Shown piece by piece: positions 16,401 to 24,256 of a stretch of 64,000 nt of DNA. The translations under genes were made by a program, and so were the position numbers. The notes under the pieces are model-generated. The model searched no databases and had not been told where the DNA came from. It worked only from the letters and a program-made list of their open reading frames with translations. Each line of letters starts with the position of its first letter. Within the stretch, counting starts at the first letter, position 1. This DNA comes from DATJGR01 sp963812255 (GTDB lineage: Bacteria; Pseudomonadota; Gammaproteobacteria; Pseudomonadales; Azotimanducaceae): positions 868,001-932,000 of the forward strand of contig CAWEUM010000003.1 of the NCBI GenBank assembly GCA_963812255.1, read 5' to 3'.

Positions 16401-17482
16401 GGCACGTCGACTATGTCGGCGTTCCGGTGACGCTCACGCCGATGAAACTTGCCGCGGGTGAATCCCCCGGACCTCGGTTTGCGCCACTCGGCGGTGAGCG
16501 GCTTACGATCACGCTCACCAAACCGATACCCGTTCCTGGCGAAACGATCACGGTCGAATCGATCGATTTGAGCGAGCAGCCTGGCGCGCGCGCGCGCCGC
16601 AGCACCCTGGCACTGCGTCTGCTCAGCAGTCAGGGCGGCAACTACGCTGTGCATATTCCCGGCAACGCGAAGATTCTCAGCATTGCGATCAACGGAGCAC
16701 CGCAACCGATCCCAACGGCGGGTGAATCGCTGCCGCTGCCGGTTGTGCCCGGTTCCGAAACCGCCGAGGTCGTCTGGGAAGCGCCGCTGTCGATCGGCGC
16801 GATGCTGCGTACCAGTGCCGTCGAACTGCCCGGTCACGCGTACAACGTGCGCCTCAATCTCAGCCTGCCGACCGACCGCTGGCCGCTGTTCGTCGGCGGC
16901 CCGCTACTGGGACCCGCGATTCTGTACTGGGGCGTGGTGGTCGTCGTGATCGGCATCGCCTGGCTGCTCGCGCGCATCCCGGCGCTGCCGCTGACGACGC
17001 TCGACGGTGTGCTGCTCGGATTCGGCATGAGCCTGTGCAACCTGCCGAGTACCGTCCTCGTCGCCGCCTGGCTGTTGTTGCTGTTGCTGCGACGCCGCTA
17101 TGCAGATCGGTTGCAGAGTTCGCCCGTGAGGGCGTTTCAGCTGACCCAGATCCTGCTTGCGCTGGGAAGCATCGTCGCATTGATCGCGCTCGCGGCGAGC
17201 GTGCCGATGGGGTTGCTCGGCACTCCGGAAATGCACATCGTCGGCTACGGATCTTCGGCGTACAGCTATCACTGGTTCCAGGATCAAACCCGGTCGACGC
17301 TACCGACGGCGTACGTGATGTCGGCACCGATTTGGTTGTACCGTGTCGTCATGTTGGCGTGGTCGCTGTGGCTCGCCTTCGCGATCATGCGATGGGTGCG
17401 CTGGGGATGGACGGCCTTCACGGCCGGCGCAACGTGGAGATCGACGCGCGCGAACGCGGAACCCGCGCCCAGCGCAGGTTAG
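13418..17482 (+). CDS. Orphan 1354-residue multi-domain membrane protein
   Basis: I do not recognise this family. The protein starts with a signal peptide (residues 8-28, cleavage after ARA), followed by about 440 residues of beta-rich, presumably periplasmic sequence. A group of hydrophobic segments lies at about 470-565, a linker follows, two more segments lie at about 675-732 ending in another signal-like ARA, then a second beta-rich region (about 735-1155) and five or six segments at 1160-1335. The two halves therefore repeat the plan of an exported beta domain followed by membrane helices, suggesting internal duplication or fusion. Cys pairs occur near the start of both beta regions (CPP..RSC; CLPACA). 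It stands alone, with the flavoprotein gene 29 bases downstream. An envelope role is inference only. Confidence 0.8.
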   Translation: MQQRTGWVVMTVLIATLTATSGASFARAAQPNIPTVLEPWRGWVLDRHPDVQCPPRYDNASIRSCVWMSALKLDLTQAGGHFSIEVEVFANADVILPGDADEWPGDVTSNGAPAIVTRLKDLPRLRLPSGRYAIAGALHWNTLPDSLAVPRQPGALQLSIGGRAVAQPLIKNGRLWLGASPATSGATAELPNDSLTARVYRRLDDGVPMLLQTYIDLSVAGSHRLVTLGRALPDGFELTAIDSRLPAHLDDSGQLEVQVEPGEWQVQVTGRALDAPTAFRVAPKTENWPEQEIWGFNADRTLRVVNVEGATPIDLSQTNAPFKDIPAYVVSAQNELKLVEQFRGDPNPTPNDFSLSRDIWLSFNGRGVTVRDTLDGSIARPTRLAARFVPGRMTVDGAPQLITRLGDTKPGIELLSGKHRIVATSELSRGSLDTAVGWDTDVSRLSGELHLPPGWRLLWTHGVDRAPTAWLSMWTLWDIFLVVISVVLALRVLGRPAAVLFGLTLALVFQEPGAPTFVWIVLLVLLAVLQVARARLGQLARLGYFVVLAVTVLGVLSFAIDSFRMAIYPQLENPSAALPRSVAGEFGMTAPAEDRAAASEANSVRTRVVSSLKRQNAPEVALAAAPVPRFESNTQVQTGPGVPTWQWRDETLIWDGPVTAAQSVALVFSPPWLTRSLHVVGPVLLLLLAAIVGGATLPPSIPLPTWLKRFSMPAVGALLFVASLALPPPARADIPSPDMLDELEQRLTQPPDCLPACAAVEHARVTLAGDQLTVRLDINAAATVALPLPSAARWWPLEARDGDQAAIVTRDDAGQLAIALTAGVHAIELSGPVTDIDRFELSFPTPPGRISLDLKGWHAYGVQDGRLRGGALQFERETVSATKDAKASLAPAPIAPYFRLSRTFDFGLEWRIHTTLTRLAPSDGGIPFAVPLVPGESLLDGRVRVENGKIIGVLAPGQRQIDWRSALASTDTLQLTAPAVSKWSEQWTLIPSNFWHVDYVGVPVTLTPMKLAAGESPGPRFAPLGGERLTITLTKPIPVPGETITVESIDLSEQPGARARRSTLALRLLSSQGGNYAVHIPGNAKILSIAINGAPQPIPTAGESLPLPVVPGSETAEVVWEAPLSIGAMLRTSAVELPGHAYNVRLNLSLPTDRWPLFVGGPLLGPAILYWGVVVVVIGIAWLLARIPALPLTTLDGVLLGFGMSLCNLPSTVLVAAWLLLLLLRRRYADRLQSSPVRAFQLTQILLALGSIVALIALAASVPMGLLGTPEMHIVGYGSSAYSYHWFQDQTRSTLPTAYVMSAPIWLYRVVMLAWSLWLAFAIMRWVRWGWTAFTAGATWRSTRANAEPAPSAG

Positions 17483-17511
17483 AATCACCGCGTATCGCAG
17501 AGGGGGATCCG

Positions 17512-18723
17512 ATGTCCAGATTTGTCGTGATCGGTGGCGGCCATGCGGCCGGTCAGGCCGTAGCAAGCCTGCGCCAGGAGGGTTTCGACGGCGAGATCGA
17601 TGTGGTCGGCGATGAGCCGCATTTGCCGTATCAGAGACCACCGCTATCGAAGCAGTATCTCTCCGGCGAACACGGCCTCGAAAAAGTTCATCTGCGTGCC
17701 GCGGCGTTCTACGACGAACGCAAGATCACGCTGCATCTGGGCGTGCGCGCGGAGCGCATCGATCCGGCCGCGCACTCGGTTTCGCTATCGAACGGCGAGA
17801 CACTGCGCTACGACAAGCTGCTGCTTGCGACGGGCGGCCGCGTGCGGCGCCTCGACATTCCGGGTCACGACCTCGCTGGTATCTACTACCTGCGCACACT
17901 CGCCGATGTCGATGCAATTCGGGCTGCATTCGCACCCGGCAAACGGATGGTGATTGCCGGGGGCGGCTATGTGGGCCTGGAGGTCGCCGCGGTCGCGCTC
18001 ACCGCGGGGCTCAAGGTCACGGTAATCGAAATGGAAGATCGGATTCTCAAGCGCGTGACCACACCCGCGATGAGCACCTTCTATCACGGTCTGCACGCCG
18101 GTCGCGGGGTCGTCATTCGCACCAGCACGAAAGTGTCGGGCTTCGAAGGCACGGGCCATCTCGAAGCCGTCGTCACCGATTCGGGCGAGCGTATTCCGAC
18201 CGACATCGTGATCATTGGAATCGGCATCGTGCCGAACACCGAACTGGCGGCCGACGCCGGTATCGCGTGCGACAACGGCATCCTCGTCGACGATCACTGT
18301 CGTACGTCGGATCCCGACATCTACGCGGCGGGAGACTGTACGAATCATCCGAACGCGTTGCTCGGTCGGCGCGTGCGGTTGGAGAGCGTGCCGAACGCAA
18401 TGGAACAGGCGCGCGCGGCGGCGACCAATATGAACGGCGGCGATGCAACGTACGCGTCGATCCCCTGGTTCTGGTCGGATCAATACGAACTGAAACTGCA
18501 GATGGCGGGCTTTTCGTCCGACGGCGACCTCGCCGTCACTCGAGGCGATCCGGCGACGAATCAATTCGCCACGTTCTATCTGAAGGATGGCGTGATCGTC
18601 GCCGTCGACGCGGTCAACAGCCCGCGCGAATTCATGGCCTGCAGACAGATGGTGAACAAGCGCTCGAAACCCGATCCGGCGAAGCTGGCTGATCCGAGCG
18701 TCCCGCTGAAGGATCTGATCTAG
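17512..18723 (+). CDS. FAD-dependent ferredoxin/rubredoxin reductase-like oxidoreductase
   Basis: The 403-residue protein has two Rossmann motifs: 'VVIGGGHAAGQAV' at the N terminus for FAD and 'MVIAGGGYVGLEVAAVAL' near residue 145 for NAD(P)H. It also has 'PYQRPPLSKQYLSG' and 'DIYAAGDCTNHPN', typical of ferredoxin reductases that feed cytochrome P450 or Rieske oxygenases (putidaredoxin-reductase type). The C-terminal 'IPWFWSDQYELKLQMAGF' belongs to the same family. An AGAGGGGG ribosome site precedes the ATG at 17512; the frame extends upstream over the previous gene but without homology. It could serve the P450 at 54418-55674, although no ferredoxin gene is seen in the window. Confidence 0.92.
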   Translation: MSRFVVIGGGHAAGQAVASLRQEGFDGEIDVVGDEPHLPYQRPPLSKQYLSGEHGLEKVHLRAAAFYDERKITLHLGVRAERIDPAAHSVSLSNGETLRYDKLLLATGGRVRRLDIPGHDLAGIYYLRTLADVDAIRAAFAPGKRMVIAGGGYVGLEVAAVALTAGLKVTVIEMEDRILKRVTTPAMSTFYHGLHAGRGVVIRTSTKVSGFEGTGHLEAVVTDSGERIPTDIVIIGIGIVPNTELAADAGIACDNGILVDDHCRTSDPDIYAAGDCTNHPNALLGRRVRLESVPNAMEQARAAATNMNGGDATYASIPWFWSDQYELKLQMAGFSSDGDLAVTRGDPATNQFATFYLKDGVIVAVDAVNSPREFMACRQMVNKRSKPDPAKLADPSVPLKDLI

Positions 18724-18734
18724 TTGCGGATTGG

Positions 18735-18857
18735 GTCGTGTTGGGGGCGGATCTGCTGTGTGGCGGACACGCCATAAGTCCCGTCCCTGGAGGCTCGTCC
18801 TGCGCCATCCCTGGCGCAGGACGGTCCGCCGCATAGCAGATCCGCCCCCATCACGAC
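18735..18857 (-). repeat. Palindromic element copy E (core on minus strand)
   Basis: The 34-base arms (18735-18768 and 18824-18857) match at 31 positions. Two of the departures are G-U pairs on the plus strand, and one is a mismatch. The core contains GTCCTGCGCCA-GGGA-TGGCGCAGGAC on the minus strand. It lies between convergent genes. The downstream flank (GACGCGCTTCG..CCGGGGAAGA) resembles the C-D spacer, and a GGGTCAGAG half-motif follows at about 18889. Confidence 0.85.
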
Positions 18858-18945
18858 GCGACGCGCTTCGTTCCGGGGAAGATATTCGGGTCAGAGTGCT
18901 TCTTCGAAACAGGTAGCCGCCGATGAACCGTAGCGCAACCGTCTG

Positions 18946-19614
18946 CTAGCCAACCGAACAGGCAAGCGTGCGCGAGATGGCCGAGAGCGGGCGGCCACTC
19001 TCGGCGTGCCATTCATTGAATGCCCGTTGCACCGCGGCAAGCGCCTTCTTGCTGCCGGGTGCTTTGTCGATGATCTTCTGCCGCACCAGCGCGCTGACGA
19101 CGTCAGCGGACAACATGAACGTATCGCGGCCCATGAAACGCAGAAAGTACGCACCGGTGTTGCCGCCGAGACGCTGACCGCGACGCTTCAAGTCGTTCCA
19201 CAGTCCAACGACGTCGTCGTCCGGCCATTCCGCAAGATATCGGCCAAAACCGCCGCGGGCGTCCTTCACTGCGCGGACGAATTGCGCGTTGCCGCGCACC
19301 GAAGCGATCTTTTTGGCGTGCCGCACGATGCGTTCATCCTGACCGAGCTGTTCGAGGTCTTCATCCGACAACATTGCGCACGCGACGGTGTCAAAGTGAT
19401 CGAACGCGGTCTCGAATCCCGGCCATTTGTGTTCGATGATCTGCCAGACGAATCCAGATCTGAACACACATTTGGTCATTTCGGCGAGATACCGATCATC
19501 GGTGATACGTTTCAGTTGCGCGGCCGTTTTCGGTTTTGGTAATAACGCTTCAAGCGCGCCTTTGCCGCCTTTGCGCGCAGCGGCCCGTTCATAGATCACC
19601 GAATATGGCTGCAA
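18946..19614 (-). CDS. DNA-3-methyladenine glycosylase I-like protein
   Basis: The 222-residue protein belongs to the HhH-GPD superfamily and resembles Tag-type 3-methyladenine glycosylases, which excise alkylated bases. The block 'MTKCVFRSGFVWQIIEHKWPGFETAF' (in two parts) at residues 46-71 corresponds to the Tag base-binding region, and a conserved 'GRDTFMLSADVVSAL' follows the helix-hairpin-helix part. The initiator appears to be TTG at 19614, supported by a GAGGA site 7 bases upstream; no ATG is available nearby. Zinc-site cysteines of E. coli Tag are not obvious, so it may be a divergent branch. It is divergent from the CULT gene. Confidence 0.8.
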   Translation of the reverse strand: MQPYSVIYERAAARKGGKGALEALLPKPKTAAQLKRITDDRYLAEMTKCVFRSGFVWQIIEHKWPGFETAFDHFDTVACAMLSDEDLEQLGQDERIVRHAKKIASVRGNAQFVRAVKDARGGFGRYLAEWPDDDVVGLWNDLKRRGQRLGGNTGAYFLRFMGRDTFMLSADVVSALVRQKIIDKAPGSKKALAAVQRAFNEWHAESGRPLSAISRTLACSVG

Positions 19615-19645
19615 TCAACCGTCCTCAGGCCAAGTGACACTAGAG

Positions 19646-20038
19646 ATGATCGACGTCGTCGACAAACGCAGTCAAGCCACACTCGATCCCGCGCTGGCCG
19701 CGCTGCTCGATGAGGAAACGCGGGCAAAGAAAGGCTACGTCTACTGTGCTACCTGCTCGCACGTCATCAGCCATATCGATCACCGCATCGAGGTGCACGG
19801 AAGCCACGATCATCATTTCACCAATCCATATGGTTACCGGTTTCATCTAGGCTGCTATAAGGAGGCGTTGGGGTGCACGGTCGCCGGTCCGCCGAATGCG
19901 GCCGATACCTGGTTCCCCAACCACCGCTGGCGGCTGGCGCAGTGCGAAGAGTGTGCAATCCATCTCGGCTGGTTTTTCGCGGGCGCGAACGATCACGCAT
20001 TCTTCGGCCTGATCACCGACCGCATTCAAACCGACTGA
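19646..20038 (+). CDS. Stand-alone CULT (cereblon-like) domain protein
   Basis: The 130-residue protein is a single CULT domain, the module that binds thalidomide and cyclic imides in human cereblon; bacterial single-domain homologues such as MsCI4 of Magnetospirillum are known. Zinc ligands are Cys34/Cys37 (CATC) and Cys100/Cys103 (CEEC). The aromatic cage is Trp89, Trp95 and Trp109 (TWFPNHRW and HLGWFF). All intervals from Trp89 to Trp109 equal those from W380 to W400 of human cereblon. The C-terminal 'FFGLITDRI' is also characteristic. The ATG at 19646 was used; GTG at 19634 would add four residues. The gene is followed after 19 bases by a dehalogenase gene, so the two may be co-transcribed. 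The natural ligand is unknown. Confidence 0.92.
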   Translation: MIDVVDKRSQATLDPALAALLDEETRAKKGYVYCATCSHVISHIDHRIEVHGSHDHHFTNPYGYRFHLGCYKEALGCTVAGPPNAADTWFPNHRWRLAQCEECAIHLGWFFAGANDHAFFGLITDRIQTD

Positions 20039-20057
20039 TACGGAAGTAACTCGCACC

Positions 20058-20756
20058 ATGACCACCAGGATCGACGGAGGCCGCTACGACGCCATCACAT
20101 TCGACTGCTACGGAACCCTCATCGATTGGGAATCGGGCATGCTGGGCTACTTCAGGCCGCTGCTGGAGACACACGATGCCCACGCGGTAGACAGCTTTCT
20201 GCTGGATTTCTACGGCCGCACCGAAGCGAACCTGCAAGCCGGCGCGTATCGAAGCTATCGCCAGATTCTCGAAGATGTCGTGAAGGCATTGGGAGAACGT
20301 CTGGGCTTTGCCCCCTCCGCAGACGCGGTCTCGGGGTTTCCGGACAGCATCCGTGACTGGATGCCGTTCCCGGATACCGTGGCGGCGCTGAAAGCGCTGG
20401 CACCGAATTTCCGGCGTGCGATCATATCGAACATCGACGACGACCTGTTCGCACTCACGCAGGCGCGCCTCGACATACCCTTCGATCACGTCGTCACCGC
20501 GGCACAGGTCGGTGCGTACAAACCCGATCCACGACCGTTCGAGGCGGCCATCGAGCGCCTCGGCGTACCGAAAGGGCGCATCCTGCATGTTGCCCAAAGC
20601 CTGTATCACGATATCGCGCCGGCCAACGCGCTGGGCCTCGACACCGTATGGATCGACCGGCACGCCGGCGATGGCAGCGGTGCGACACCGGCCGCCGAGG
20701 CGACGCCGAAATGGTCACTGGGCTCGCTCGGCGAACTGGTCGACGCGCTGTCTTGA
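20058..20756 (+). CDS. Haloacid dehalogenase, type II-like (HAD superfamily)
   Basis: The 232-residue protein has HAD motif I 'FDCYGTLIDWE' with the nucleophile Asp and no second Asp at +2 (Tyr instead), the pattern of L-2-haloacid dehalogenases rather than phosphatases. Motif II is 'IISNIDDD', and the Lys of motif III is in 'VGAYKPDP'. It would hydrolyse 2-haloacids to 2-hydroxyacids, possibly substrates of the hydroxyacid oxidase at 12207-13292, though that link is inference. The stop codon directly abuts the stop codon of the convergent wax ester synthase gene with no spacer. Confidence 0.85.
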   Translation: MTTRIDGGRYDAITFDCYGTLIDWESGMLGYFRPLLETHDAHAVDSFLLDFYGRTEANLQAGAYRSYRQILEDVVKALGERLGFAPSADAVSGFPDSIRDWMPFPDTVAALKALAPNFRRAIISNIDDDLFALTQARLDIPFDHVVTAAQVGAYKPDPRPFEAAIERLGVPKGRILHVAQSLYHDIAPANALGLDTVWIDRHAGDGSGATPAAEATPKWSLGSLGELVDALS

Positions 20757-22229
20757 TCAGGCCGCGTGCTGAGTCGTCGTCATCGTGTCGCCACTGGATT
20801 CGGTGGGACGCGTTCGAATGATCGGCTCTGCTTCCAACGTCGCGCGCGGTGTCGCGGCCGCCTTCAACTCCAGCCAGCCCGCAACGATGTCGTCGCGCAA
20901 TGCGCCTATGTCGGGGACCGCTTCGAGGCACGCAGTCACCCCCAGATCAACGCGATCCACGTAGGTCTGCACCGTCAGGTTCAGCGCGACCGAATGCGCC
21001 GGAATCGACACCGGGAAATGACTGCACATCTTCGCGCCATGCAGGTACATCGTCCTCGCCGGGCCGCGCACGTTCGAGATCACGACATTGACCATCGGCG
21101 CCATGAAATCAGCGACGCGCAGCCGTTCGGCCCACAACGATGCCGCGGACATCATCGTTGCGAGGCCGGGTACGTGTAAGTCATCCGGCTGCAACGCACC
21201 CGTTGCGGCAACGACACCCTTGCCGACCTGCATCGATTCTTTGATCGCGAGCAGCCGCTCGATCGGATCGGCGATGTCCGTGCCGAGCGAGGCGACGAGC
21301 ATCGTCACCTGATTGCGCATGCTCGTATCGCCTGGCGCACGCAGCGATACCGGCACGCCGCAGCGCAACGACATCGCGGGCAGTGCATTGTGGCGTAGCA
21401 GATAACGACGCAACCCGGCCGCGCAGACCGCCATCACAGCGTCGTTCAGTGTCGCACCGCGCGATTTCGCGACCGCCTTCATCTCCGACAACGGCAACGT
21501 TGCGGCCGCCCACGTGCGGTAGGGACTCACCGCACAGTTGAATGGAGCGCGAGGTGCTTCACCGTACAACGCACCCATACCAGCTCGACCGCGCAGGGCG
21601 CGATTGAACAGCGCCATGGCAGCTTTGCGCTGATCGTCGAGCCGCGACGTCCACGCGAAGCTTTGATCGATCAGCGATCGCGCCGCGTCGAAGACGAGGT
21701 CCAGCGCGCTGGGCTCAGGTTCGGCGACTGTCGGCTGCGCAATCGGCGGGTCCGTCAGCGGGTCGCGCGAGAACAGCACGTCGATGATCGCCTGCCCCGC
21801 CATACCGTCGATGCACGCGTGATGATATTTGCAGAACCACGCCACCTGACCCGATTCGAGTCCCTCGATGTAATAGAACGCCCACAACGGTCGGTTGCGC
21901 GGCAGCGGCGTTTCATGCAGCCGCGCGACCAGTGCTTCCAGTTGCACCCAGGTCCCTGGCGCACTGAGTACGACGCGGGTGACGTGGTTGTCGATATCGA
22001 AGCCCGGATCGTCAATCCACACCGGCTGGTCGAGCGTCAGCGGCGTCGACTTCAGCCGCTTGCACATGAACGGGACCGACGCGACGCGATCTTTCAGGTA
22101 GCGCTTCAATTCGATGAAGAATTTGTCTCGCTTGGGGACGTCGAGCAACTGCACTGAGCCGATGTTCATCGGATTCGACGGGCTTTCCATGTAGAGGAAA
22201 GATGCGTCGGTGATACCCAGCTTGTGCAT
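20757..22229 (-). CDS. Wax ester synthase/diacylglycerol acyltransferase
   Basis: WS/DGAT enzymes esterify fatty alcohols or diacylglycerol with acyl-CoA to make storage lipid. The 490-residue protein carries the active-site motif HHACIDG (136-142) and the family signatures 'PLWAFYYIEGLESG', 'LNDAVMAVCAAGLRRYL' and the C-terminal 'NVVISNVRGPARTMYLHGAK'. The ATG at 22229 was chosen because the protein then begins 'MHKLGITDASFLYME', the normal N terminus; the frame remains open 21 codons further. A large inverted repeat sits in its leader (22259-22334). It suggests that the host makes wax or triacylglycerol reserves when growing on hydrophobic carbon. Confidence 0.93.
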   Translation of the reverse strand: MHKLGITDASFLYMESPSNPMNIGSVQLLDVPKRDKFFIELKRYLKDRVASVPFMCKRLKSTPLTLDQPVWIDDPGFDIDNHVTRVVLSAPGTWVQLEALVARLHETPLPRNRPLWAFYYIEGLESGQVAWFCKYHHACIDGMAGQAIIDVLFSRDPLTDPPIAQPTVAEPEPSALDLVFDAARSLIDQSFAWTSRLDDQRKAAMALFNRALRGRAGMGALYGEAPRAPFNCAVSPYRTWAAATLPLSEMKAVAKSRGATLNDAVMAVCAAGLRRYLLRHNALPAMSLRCGVPVSLRAPGDTSMRNQVTMLVASLGTDIADPIERLLAIKESMQVGKGVVAATGALQPDDLHVPGLATMMSAASLWAERLRVADFMAPMVNVVISNVRGPARTMYLHGAKMCSHFPVSIPAHSVALNLTVQTYVDRVDLGVTACLEAVPDIGALRDDIVAGWLELKAAATPRATLEAEPIIRTRPTESSGDTMTTTQHAA

Positions 22230-22258
22230 GTCAATCTCCGTCGCGGTCCAGTGAAGGC

Positions 22259-22334
22259 GGCGGCAGGCACGATGGCTGGGGTAAGCACGCAAAACGTGCC
22301 AGCGAGGGGGGAGATTCGCGTCGTGCCTGCCGCC
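22259..22334. repeat. Structured inverted repeat upstream of the wax ester synthase gene
   Basis: A perfect 14-bp inverted repeat (GGCGGCAGGCACGA at 22259-22272, its complement at 22321-22334) encloses a second hairpin, GCACG-CAAAA-CGTGC, flanked by GCTGG and CCAGC. The whole 76-base unit lies 29 bases upstream of the start codon, so it would be part of the mRNA leader. It differs in sequence from the A-F palindromic family. A regulatory leader or a small repeat element are both possible. Confidence 0.6.
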
Positions 22335-22508
22335 TGACGGTTAACTATGCAACGTCCGGGCCAAGTTCATCACAAGCTACTCGCGCCGTCGCGCATCAGC
22401 CTTTTCGACGGAATCCCGTTCGAGCGACCGCATGATTCCGCACAGCGATAGCGCAAACGGCGCGAACACCGCACCGCCATTGCGCAGCGGTTCGATCGAT
22501 TCCGTCAT

Positions 22509-22922
22509 TCATTCCGGCGGACAGTCGCCGATTCGCTTGGCGTGATCACGCGTGGAGATCGTCTGCGTGAATCCGGCGATCGGCAGCTGAATCTCGGCGA
22601 CCGATTCGAAATCCGATTCGCTCAACTTCGTCACCGTCAGCGTACCGCTCGCGCCGTTCGAGCAATCCATGGCGTAGTGATAGACTCGGTCGGCCTGGTT
22701 CGTGGCCGCGAGGCTGCAGCCGCGTTCCTTGAAGTCTTCGCGCAGCGACTCGAACCAGTTCTCGTAGTTCGTCAGGCAAGCCTTCTTCGTCAGCGTCTGG
22801 CTTGCGCCGAAACTGGTCGTGATTTCGTACTCGCCGGACTGGAACGTCGGGACGTCGGCGGCCAATGCAACCGCGGCGGGTGCCAGTGTCGCGAACGCGA
22901 GCATTCGAATACGCTGAGTCAT
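22509..22922 (-). CDS. DUF3617-like secreted protein
   Basis: This 137-residue protein has a signal peptide (about residues 1-22, ending AVALAAD). A small domain follows with 'FQSGEYEITTSFG', 'KACLT' and a 'GCSLAATNQADRVYHYAMDC' stretch; two Cys pairs probably form disulfides. This layout matches the DUF3617 family of periplasmic proteins of unknown function. The start lies 4 bases after the stop of the serine-hydrolase gene, so the two form an operon. The DUF assignment is by pattern only. Confidence 0.7.
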   Translation of the reverse strand: MTQRIRMLAFATLAPAAVALAADVPTFQSGEYEITTSFGASQTLTKKACLTNYENWFESLREDFKERGCSLAATNQADRVYHYAMDCSNGASGTLTVTKLSESDFESVAEIQLPIAGFTQTISTRDHAKRIGDCPPE

Positions 22923-22926
22923 CGCA

Positions 22927-24144
22927 TCAGTCCACGATCGCCGGATACACCAGCGCCTTCAATTGCCCGCGGAAGTTGAACGTCGCGGACGGCATGAACT
23001 GGGTCATCAGGATCACGACCAGTTGTTCGGCCGGATCGACCCAGAAGATGGTGCTCGCAGCTCCGCCCCAGGCATACTCGCCGGCCGAGCCGATCGTCGC
23101 GGTGCGCGCCGGCCCAAGATTGATCGAGAAGCCGAGACCGAATCCGTAACCCTCGTTTGCCGTCTCCGAGAAGCTGCCGAGCGCCCAGCGCGTCAGGTCT
23201 TCGTCGTTCGGCAGATGATTTCGCGTCATCAGTTCGATGGTCTTGCGTCCCAGGATGCGCACACCGTCGAGCTCACCGCCATTGACCAGCATGCGGCAAA
23301 ACCGCAGGTAGTCGTGCGCCGTGGACACCAGCCCGCCGCCGCCGGAAAAGAACGTGCGCGGCTTCAGGTAGATGCTGTTGCGCGGGTCGTCTTCAACCCG
23401 CAGTTTTTTGTCGGCGCCGCGGCTGTAGTTCGCGGCAAACCGTCCCACCGCGTCCTCGGCAACGGAGAATCCAGTGTCCTTCATGCCGAGCGGCTCGAAA
23501 ATTCGAGTGCGCAGATACTGATCGTACGGCTCCCCCGACATCACTTCGACGAGATACCCGAGCACGTCGGAGGCCACCGAGTAATTCCAACGCGTGCCCG
23601 GAGAGAACTCGAGCGGCACGTTCGCCAACGTATCGATCATGGTGCGCAATGTCGCGCCTTCCGATGCACCGACACCGAGCTTACGGTACGCATGATCGAC
23701 GTTGGACCGATTCATGAATCCGTACGTCAGCCCGGACATGTGCGTGAACAGATCCTTGATCGTCATCGCCCGGTCGACCGGCCGGGTGAGAAAATTCGGC
23801 ACGATACCTGCTTCATACACGGCCAGGTCACGCCACTGCGGAATGAACCGATGCGCCGGATCATTCAACTGAAAGAGTCCGTCCTCGTACAGCATCATCA
23901 GTGCAACTGCGGTGATCGGTTTCGTCATCGAATAGATGCGAAAAATCGTGTCATCGCGCATGGGCACGTCACGTTCGATGTCCATTCGACCGAGCGGCTC
24001 GAAATAGGCCAGCTCGCCTCTCCGAAACACCACCGGCAGCGCGCCAGCAATCTTGCCGGGCGCGATGTAGCGACGCACGAGGTGATCCGATATTCGCGCT
24101 AATGCACGCTTGGACATCCCCGCCGCGGCGGCGTCGATTCGCAT
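22927..24144 (-). CDS. Serine hydrolase of the beta-lactamase/EstB family
   Basis: The 405-residue protein has the class C beta-lactamase-like fold used by esterases and peptidases. The nucleophile motif is SMTK (72-75) in 'FRIYSMTKPITAVALM', and the Tyr motif is in 'WNYSVASDVLGYL'. A Trp/Gly-rich third motif appears near the end (AWGGAASTIFWV). No signal peptide is evident, pointing to a cytosolic EstB-like esterase rather than a true beta-lactamase. GGGGAGA lies 8 bases before the ATG at 24144, which decides the start over the longer frame to 24177. It is the first gene of the pair with the DUF3617-like gene. Confidence 0.88.
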   Translation of the reverse strand: MRIDAAAAGMSKRALARISDHLVRRYIAPGKIAGALPVVFRRGELAYFEPLGRMDIERDVPMRDDTIFRIYSMTKPITAVALMMLYEDGLFQLNDPAHRFIPQWRDLAVYEAGIVPNFLTRPVDRAMTIKDLFTHMSGLTYGFMNRSNVDHAYRKLGVGASEGATLRTMIDTLANVPLEFSPGTRWNYSVASDVLGYLVEVMSGEPYDQYLRTRIFEPLGMKDTGFSVAEDAVGRFAANYSRGADKKLRVEDDPRNSIYLKPRTFFSGGGGLVSTAHDYLRFCRMLVNGGELDGVRILGRKTIELMTRNHLPNDEDLTRWALGSFSETANEGYGFGLGFSINLGPARTATIGSAGEYAWGGAASTIFWVDPAEQLVVILMTQFMPSATFNFRGQLKALVYPAIVD

Positions 24145-24256
24145 CACTCGATCTCCCCGCTTGTGTGAACGCACCACTCTACTTTGTTGGACGCATCGGT
24201 CAACGCGTCGTTCGAGCGCTGTTCAAGCCCGGCAAAGCTGCGTAGCATCGCAGTTC

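Noticed and set aside
14206..16461. Second long frame (751 codons) inside the large membrane protein gene
   Set aside because: The product is Arg-rich without hydrophobic segments; the frame from 13418 has a signal peptide and membrane helices and is the real one.
18889..18902. Terminator from GGGTCAGAGTGCTTCTT
   Set aside because: Only one arm of the GGGTCAGAG hairpin is present, so no stem can form; it was kept only as a half-motif.
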